This document shows, one piece after another, positions 59,999-64,000 of a DNA stretch of 64,000 bases (positions within the stretch are counted from its first letter, which is position 1; every line of letters starts with the position of its first letter). The position numbers and the translations under genes are program-made. A model generated the notes under the pieces. The model was given only the letters and a program-made list of their open reading frames with translations. It did no database searches and had not been told where the DNA came from. The stretch comes from Phoronis australis (taxonomy: Eukaryota > Phoronida > Phoronidae), in assembly GCA_002633005.1 (NCBI GenBank), contig NMRA01000065.1, positions 63,177 to 127,176 on the forward strand. Reading direction: 5' to 3'.

Positions 59999-62900
59999 CT
60001 GTAAGATATTTGTCAAATATCAATAAAAATCAGCCAGGTAAAGGTAAATGTATTAATCCCGATTTTGTGTTGTATTACTTGCAAACATCAGATCAGTGCC
60101 GGGTTCCGTGGACAGCAAGACATTAGTTTGTACCAGCACGTGAGCGAAACATCTTCATTTAAAGAATAGAATCAATAAATTTAATCCCGGAATTCAAAAT
60201 CCCAGCCTTGTCGAAGAATCAATTCGGACGCGGCCGCCATTTTCCTAGGGAAGGCAAGTAGTCTTTCGAGCATGCATGTGAGACACCCCCTTTAGCTCGC
60301 TTAATTTTGCGGGGTCTCGCAGATCTTGTTTTTCTCGTGAGAATCTTGACCTGTACCGATCTCCAGAAAGTTAAAAATGTCCCTGTCGCCAGTTACAATG
60401 ATTATGACTGGACTATTGAACAGACCGATATTTCATTTTGTCTACCACGTATGTTCCTTTAAGAAATTTGAAAAGGTTCGGAGAAATGACAGACCGAAAC
60501 GTCTTACTGATTTAAATTAGCTAGAGATTGCCTGTAAGTTGACCAATTGATTTTAGAAATGATGTTACATGAACGTGTACTGCTCAACATAATTAAAATT
60601 CTGGCAATATTGTGGGTGACGAAAATTTCTATACCCTGTAAGCATTGTTGATTTTTACACACATTGACTACGGGGTGCACAAAACATAGCATGTGTAAAA
60701 AAAGAAAAAAACGGTACAGTGTACGTACGTCTTCTCCGTGGTTTCTGCTTGTTTGACAGATCTTCTCTAGAATCTCTGCTAAATAAGGAAGGCATCACGT
60801 TTTAAAAAATACCAATTTCGACAGTTGTACTAGGCATGTACTGATATACATTCACAAAGTAGTCACCAACTCCAAATGAGGTTACACATGACCTTATTGA
60901 CAAGATTCGATATTTTCCAAATCAATATCGACAAAACTGTAAACGTTAAGTTAATAAAAGTATATACTTTCCATGTACAAATCCTGCATAATTTTACTTT
61001 TGACATTTTATCAATCAGGCATTAATTAGGTCACGTGACCTTGTCTTTTTACTAAAACATAACGAAAAGCAAGGTACATTCATAGCAAAAAAGACATCAG
61101 TAACATGGTCACATCTCGTGGGACATAAGCGTTCAAGGTGAGATCTCAAAACTCCGTTACAGTTTCGTAAAATATCATTTCTTTTTCTTTTTATGCACTT
61201 TTTAGTTTTTTATGAAATAATAAAAGTCCTTTTATATCACCTCATGCAAAAGTGGAACATTTTAAAAGCCAGTACCATGACTTTGGAACATAGTGCATAA
61301 ATCGTGGTGTATGAAAGTTCGTAGGAATCGGACCAAACATTTCTGATGTGATGTTCCAAAGATAGCCAATTCGCACATTTTCCAGGCTCCTACTAAACCT
61401 TAACCTGTGTGTGAATACGGCCATACCGGATAGTCTTCGCCAGTTCCGGCGGCTCAAGTGGCAAAGATATCTGATTGGTCTGCAAGACGGAAGTCGTCAT
61501 GGAGAACTAATCAGATGTCCTAGCCAGTTGATCAGCCGAATTTAATCAAGTGTATGCAGCCATACATGAAATTTACCTTGTTTTTCAAGCTTAGTACATG
61601 CCCGTCCACCGAACGTGGCGGCGCCAAAAGTACGTTGTCTTGCGCCCCCTGACAGTACACAGCATGTAAATTTTAAACCTGCCTTAAGGTGACTCCACTT
61701 TTTATGTGCAAAATGTACCTGATGCACATTTTGAATTGTGGGAATTGGATTAAGTTCACCTTCATCCAAGAACAAATCTAAGTATGCACTACACGGTAGC
61801 AGGTCACCACTCCGAAGGTCCACTACCCCGAAAACGAAAGCAACGAGGAGTGCTGAAATGCGCCCACGAATGTACCGCAAACGGTTTGCTTCAATGGGTC
61901 GAATCCATCCGAAAACTGCTATATATCATAAAAGCTATTTACCAAACATCATAAAAACCCGTCAAGAAACTTCTGAGAAACTGAGGAAAACAGAAAGAAA
62001 AAAATGAAATTGTCACTCGGAAGCTATGGGCGAAAAAACAAACTACCACTAGCAGGCTCCACAGGAGATGAAGTCGTCAGAAAATCATCGTCAATGGTCC
62101 TCTTCACACTAACATATATGCCAAATTTCACAATTATCTCCAGAGCGGTTTGGTTGATACAAGGGCGGACGCCAATGAAAAAAAATCGAAAACAGTAACA
62201 ATGGCCACTAGATGGCGCAAAGTACCTTGAATCTATCCAAAAACGGAAGGATAGCTTCATCGCATTAACGGATGCCTAACTGCCAAATTTCATGAAAATC
62301 CAATGAGGTCCACCGAAGATACTGAGGTAAACGTAAAGAGCTAAAAATTGTCATTAGGGGCCACACCGGCAGTTGGAGAGGTCAGAAATTCGTCGTCATT
62401 TGTCGTCCTTAAGAAGATCCTGTGAGGGGTTTAGGAGAAATACCAGCAGACGCCGGACACCGGAGGACGGGCGCCCGGACGCCCAGACAGAGATGAAAGC
62501 AGTATGCACCCAAATATAAAGATGTTGGCGCATCAAAACATTATTACAAAATGCTCTTTTATTTTTTGATTTTCTTGCTGAACCTTCACATATTTTCTCT
62601 CAATTTCACGAATGGGTTACTTATTACTTTGTTACTTTGTACTAAAATGCCCACACAAAAAACAAAACCTAAGGCAATGCAGTCCAGTTAACGGCTCTGC
62701 TACTGTATCTTATTTGAAGTTCGCTTAACCAAAAGAAATGTATCACGTTCATGTTACAAATGCGCTCATATTTGGAGAAGACGTGGATTTTTCGGAGCAG
62801 TGCTTTTTCCGAATTGTGGACTTTTTTGAAGATGGGGGCCCTCGGACTAGAGGGCAGTAACCGTATGAAACAGACTTTCTTTGTCATCACTTACTTCTGT

Positions 62901-63799
62901 TTGATGATGATGCAGCAACACATGCCGAGGACCAGCTCGAACAGCAGCAGGGTGCCGCACGCGATCAACACGTGCCTGTAGTTGACATTGCCCTCTTCAT
63001 ATTCATCTTCATCCTCGTCCATGTTTTCGTCACCTCTATCCTCCGTATCCAGGACGAAAGAGCCATTTTTGCCATTCCTAAATCTGATGCTTTTAGCTAG
63101 GAAACGCGATTTGAAAAAAACATGGTGCTAATACTTGACAATTGAATAAAAAGAGAGGGATTATTAATTATCTAACTTCCAGTAATACATGTACACGTAT
63201 ACAACCATGATAATAGCGAAATGACCGCAAAATAACAAAAGAAAGAGTGCGAAACTCATTTGCGCAATGGTCGTGGAAAATACTGTGCACATTTTAAGTT
63301 GTTTAACACTATTACCTTGTATTTCACAAAATCGTCCAGTGAATCCTTCTTCGCAAATGCACCTCTGCGCAGTGAATGTTACTACACATTGCGCCCCGTT
63401 CTTGCAAGGGTTAGGACGACACGATTCAAGAGAACCTACAACAGGAAATGAAGAGCCATGTCTAATGACGAACAGCGCAAACTACGTCACTGACAGTAAG
63501 CATAAGAACGTTTTCAAGTTCCTGCAAAAGGATTTTGAAGGAATAATTGTTGCTGTTTCCTACGGGTGACAAGATTGGAGTAATTTAAAGACCGGTTAAA
63601 AATCGGTTGCTTCCCAACTTAAAACTTAAAGTGGGCGCAAATGGTTCGGTATCGCCAGTCACAAAACTAAGCGGTTGGTTCTTAGATACCGACAATCTCG
63701 AAGCGAAAGCAAATGTCTCGGCGTTACCGTTCATATAAAACTTTATTCCCATCCCAGTAACATTCTTTTTGAGAGGAAGATTGGCGCCTGAGATATAAC
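59448..63799 (-). CDS. EGF-like type I membrane protein with proline-rich cytoplasmic tail (partial, 5' end outside window)
   Basis: Supported exons are 63435-63316, 63096-62895, 60778-60729 and 59998-59448, all GT/AG and in phase; 63799-63593 is a phase-compatible candidate. Order: an EGF module (SCRPNPCKNGAQC, RCICEEGFTGRFC, six Cys), an acidic stalk (DENMDEDEDEYEEG), a transmembrane helix (VLIACGTLLLFELVLGMCCC), a basic stop-transfer region (KQKPRRR), then about 190 cytoplasmic residues. The tail contains SPGPPKLPPDPSLP and a PPPPPLPPPP run (SH3/WW/EVH1-type ligands), tyrosines in YVEPYEPP and FTYDYARP, and ends ESQLSL, a possible class II PDZ ligand. It is probably a cell-surface adhesion or signalling protein; no specific family could be assigned. 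Confidence 0.82.
59999..60728 (-). other. Intron of the EGF membrane protein gene, nothing recognised
   Basis: 730 bp of intronic DNA with no repeat or extra exon that I can identify. Confidence 0.6.
60729..60778 (-). CDS. EGF membrane protein, 50-nt juxtamembrane exon
   Basis: The acceptor is ccttatttag at 60780-60779 and the donor gtacgt at 60728. It reads RDSREDLSNKQKPRRR, the basic juxtamembrane segment. Phase (2 in, 1 out) matches both neighbours, which strongly supports this tiny exon. Confidence 0.78.
60779..61849 (-). other. Intron of the EGF membrane protein gene, left part, nothing recognised
   Basis: No exon that fits the flanking phases was found. A minus-strand frame at 61542-61880 runs into the repeat copy and has no recognised content. 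Confidence 0.45.
61850..62530. mobile_element. Dispersed 'CCTAGTGGC' repeat, copy B, inverted relative to copy A at 6510-8001
   Basis: The reverse complement starts gatgcgccaacatctttata and ends gtgggcgcatttcagcactc, matching both ends of copy A. It has only one internal unit set, so it is about 0.68 kb. 62202-62220 reads TGGCCACTAGATGGCGCAA. It lies in an intron of the EGF membrane protein gene. Confidence 0.7.
62895..63096 (-). CDS. EGF membrane protein, stalk and transmembrane exon
   Basis: The acceptor is gcgtttcctag at 63098-63097; the donor gtaagt at 62894 is consensus. It reads KSIRFRNGKNGSFVLD, then the acidic stalk DENMDEDEDEYEEG and the transmembrane helix HVLIACGTLLLFELVLG followed by MCCCIIIK. 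The helix carries one Glu, and the CCC at its inner end is a plausible palmitoylation site. Confidence 0.85.
63316..63435 (-). CDS. EGF membrane protein, EGF-like module exon
   Basis: The acceptor is ttcctgttgtag at 63437-63436; the donor gtaata at 63315. This symmetric 1-1 phase exon of 120 nt encodes one EGF domain with all six cysteines (C-x4-C-x5-C-x8-C-x1-C-x8-C) and the GFTGRFCE signature. The usual calcium-binding residues are absent. Confidence 0.92.
63593..63799 (-). CDS. Candidate upstream exon of the EGF membrane protein
   Basis: The minus strand has acceptor attatacattgcag at 63801-63800 and then 68 open codons: YISGANLPLKKNVTGMGIKF, then YMNGNAETFAFASRLSVSKN and QPLSFVTGDTEPFAPTLSFK. 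A GT (gtcttt) at 63592 gives phase 1 out, exactly what the EGF exon needs, and 207 nt is a multiple of three. The donor is weak and the domain is not recognised (beta-rich, no Cys). Confidence 0.4.
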
Positions 63800-64000
63800 C
63801 TGCAATGTATAATATCCACAGCTAAATGACAATAAACGTACTCACGAGACAACAACCAATATTTGATTCAGACAGTTTTTGTACATGCGCGCACTCAGCC
63901 TTCAATATGGGGGACCTTTTCCTAACAAAAAAAAAACGTGAGCACCATTGTGAATTGCGTGTTTGCGGTTTTTTAGTGGTTCTCGGACTTTTTGTCTCTA
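63800..64000 (-). other. Window end, presumably intron of the EGF membrane protein
   Basis: No exon recognised in the last 200 bases. Confidence 0.4.

Noticed and set aside
63260-63569. Plus-strand frames across 63.3-63.6 kb
   Set aside because: They are antisense to the EGF-module exon, whose six-cysteine pattern and splice phases are convincing.
1-64000. CRISPR arrays, rRNA genes, prokaryotic operons, integrated viruses
   Set aside because: None seen: repeats lack spacer architecture, no rRNA-like stretches, and all supported genes are spliced eukaryotic genes.

Overview
This is animal genomic DNA: AT-rich, intron-rich and repeat-dense, with one short assembly gap (22615-22750). A Mox (Meox) homeobox gene, a metazoan EGF-type membrane receptor and large introns point to a bilaterian. 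The repeat style and sparse exons suggest an invertebrate deuterostome such as an acorn worm. That placement is an inference from sequence style and has not been checked against any database.

Layout. (1) 382-8227, plus strand: six 3' exons of an SPFH/band-7 domain protein, with its 5' part outside the window; its introns carry tandem and dispersed repeats. (2) 8228-17700: intergenic DNA dominated by mobile elements: a palindromic MITE, a tRNA-derived SINE, a 5'-truncated LINE split by a 1.48-kb Kolobok-like DNA transposon with a decayed THAP transposase, and an inverted-repeat element at 15037-16013. (3) 17978-38501, minus strand: a complete three-exon Mox gene (228 aa) whose homeobox is split between homeodomain residues 44 and 45 and whose first intron is 17.1 kb. 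(4) 38502-53144: about 15 kb with no gene I can support, but several palindromes and inverted repeats. (5) 53145-54073, minus strand: a two-exon gene for a 126-aa secreted protein with eight cysteines after the signal peptide. (6) 54074-59447: intergenic, with one clean MITE. (7) 59448 to the window end, minus strand: 3' exons of a type I membrane protein (EGF-like module, acidic stalk, transmembrane helix, proline-rich tail), with its 5' part beyond the window.

The genes look functionally unrelated. All splice junctions called were checked by hand for GT/AG and for matching phase. The main oddities are an array of CTCF-like motifs carried by a dispersed repeat, a satellite that appears to have grown out of a splice donor, inverted repeats flanking SPFH exons 2-5 that could favour RNA circularisation, and the nested Kolobok-in-LINE insertion. 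No prokaryotic, CRISPR, rRNA or intact tRNA features were seen.
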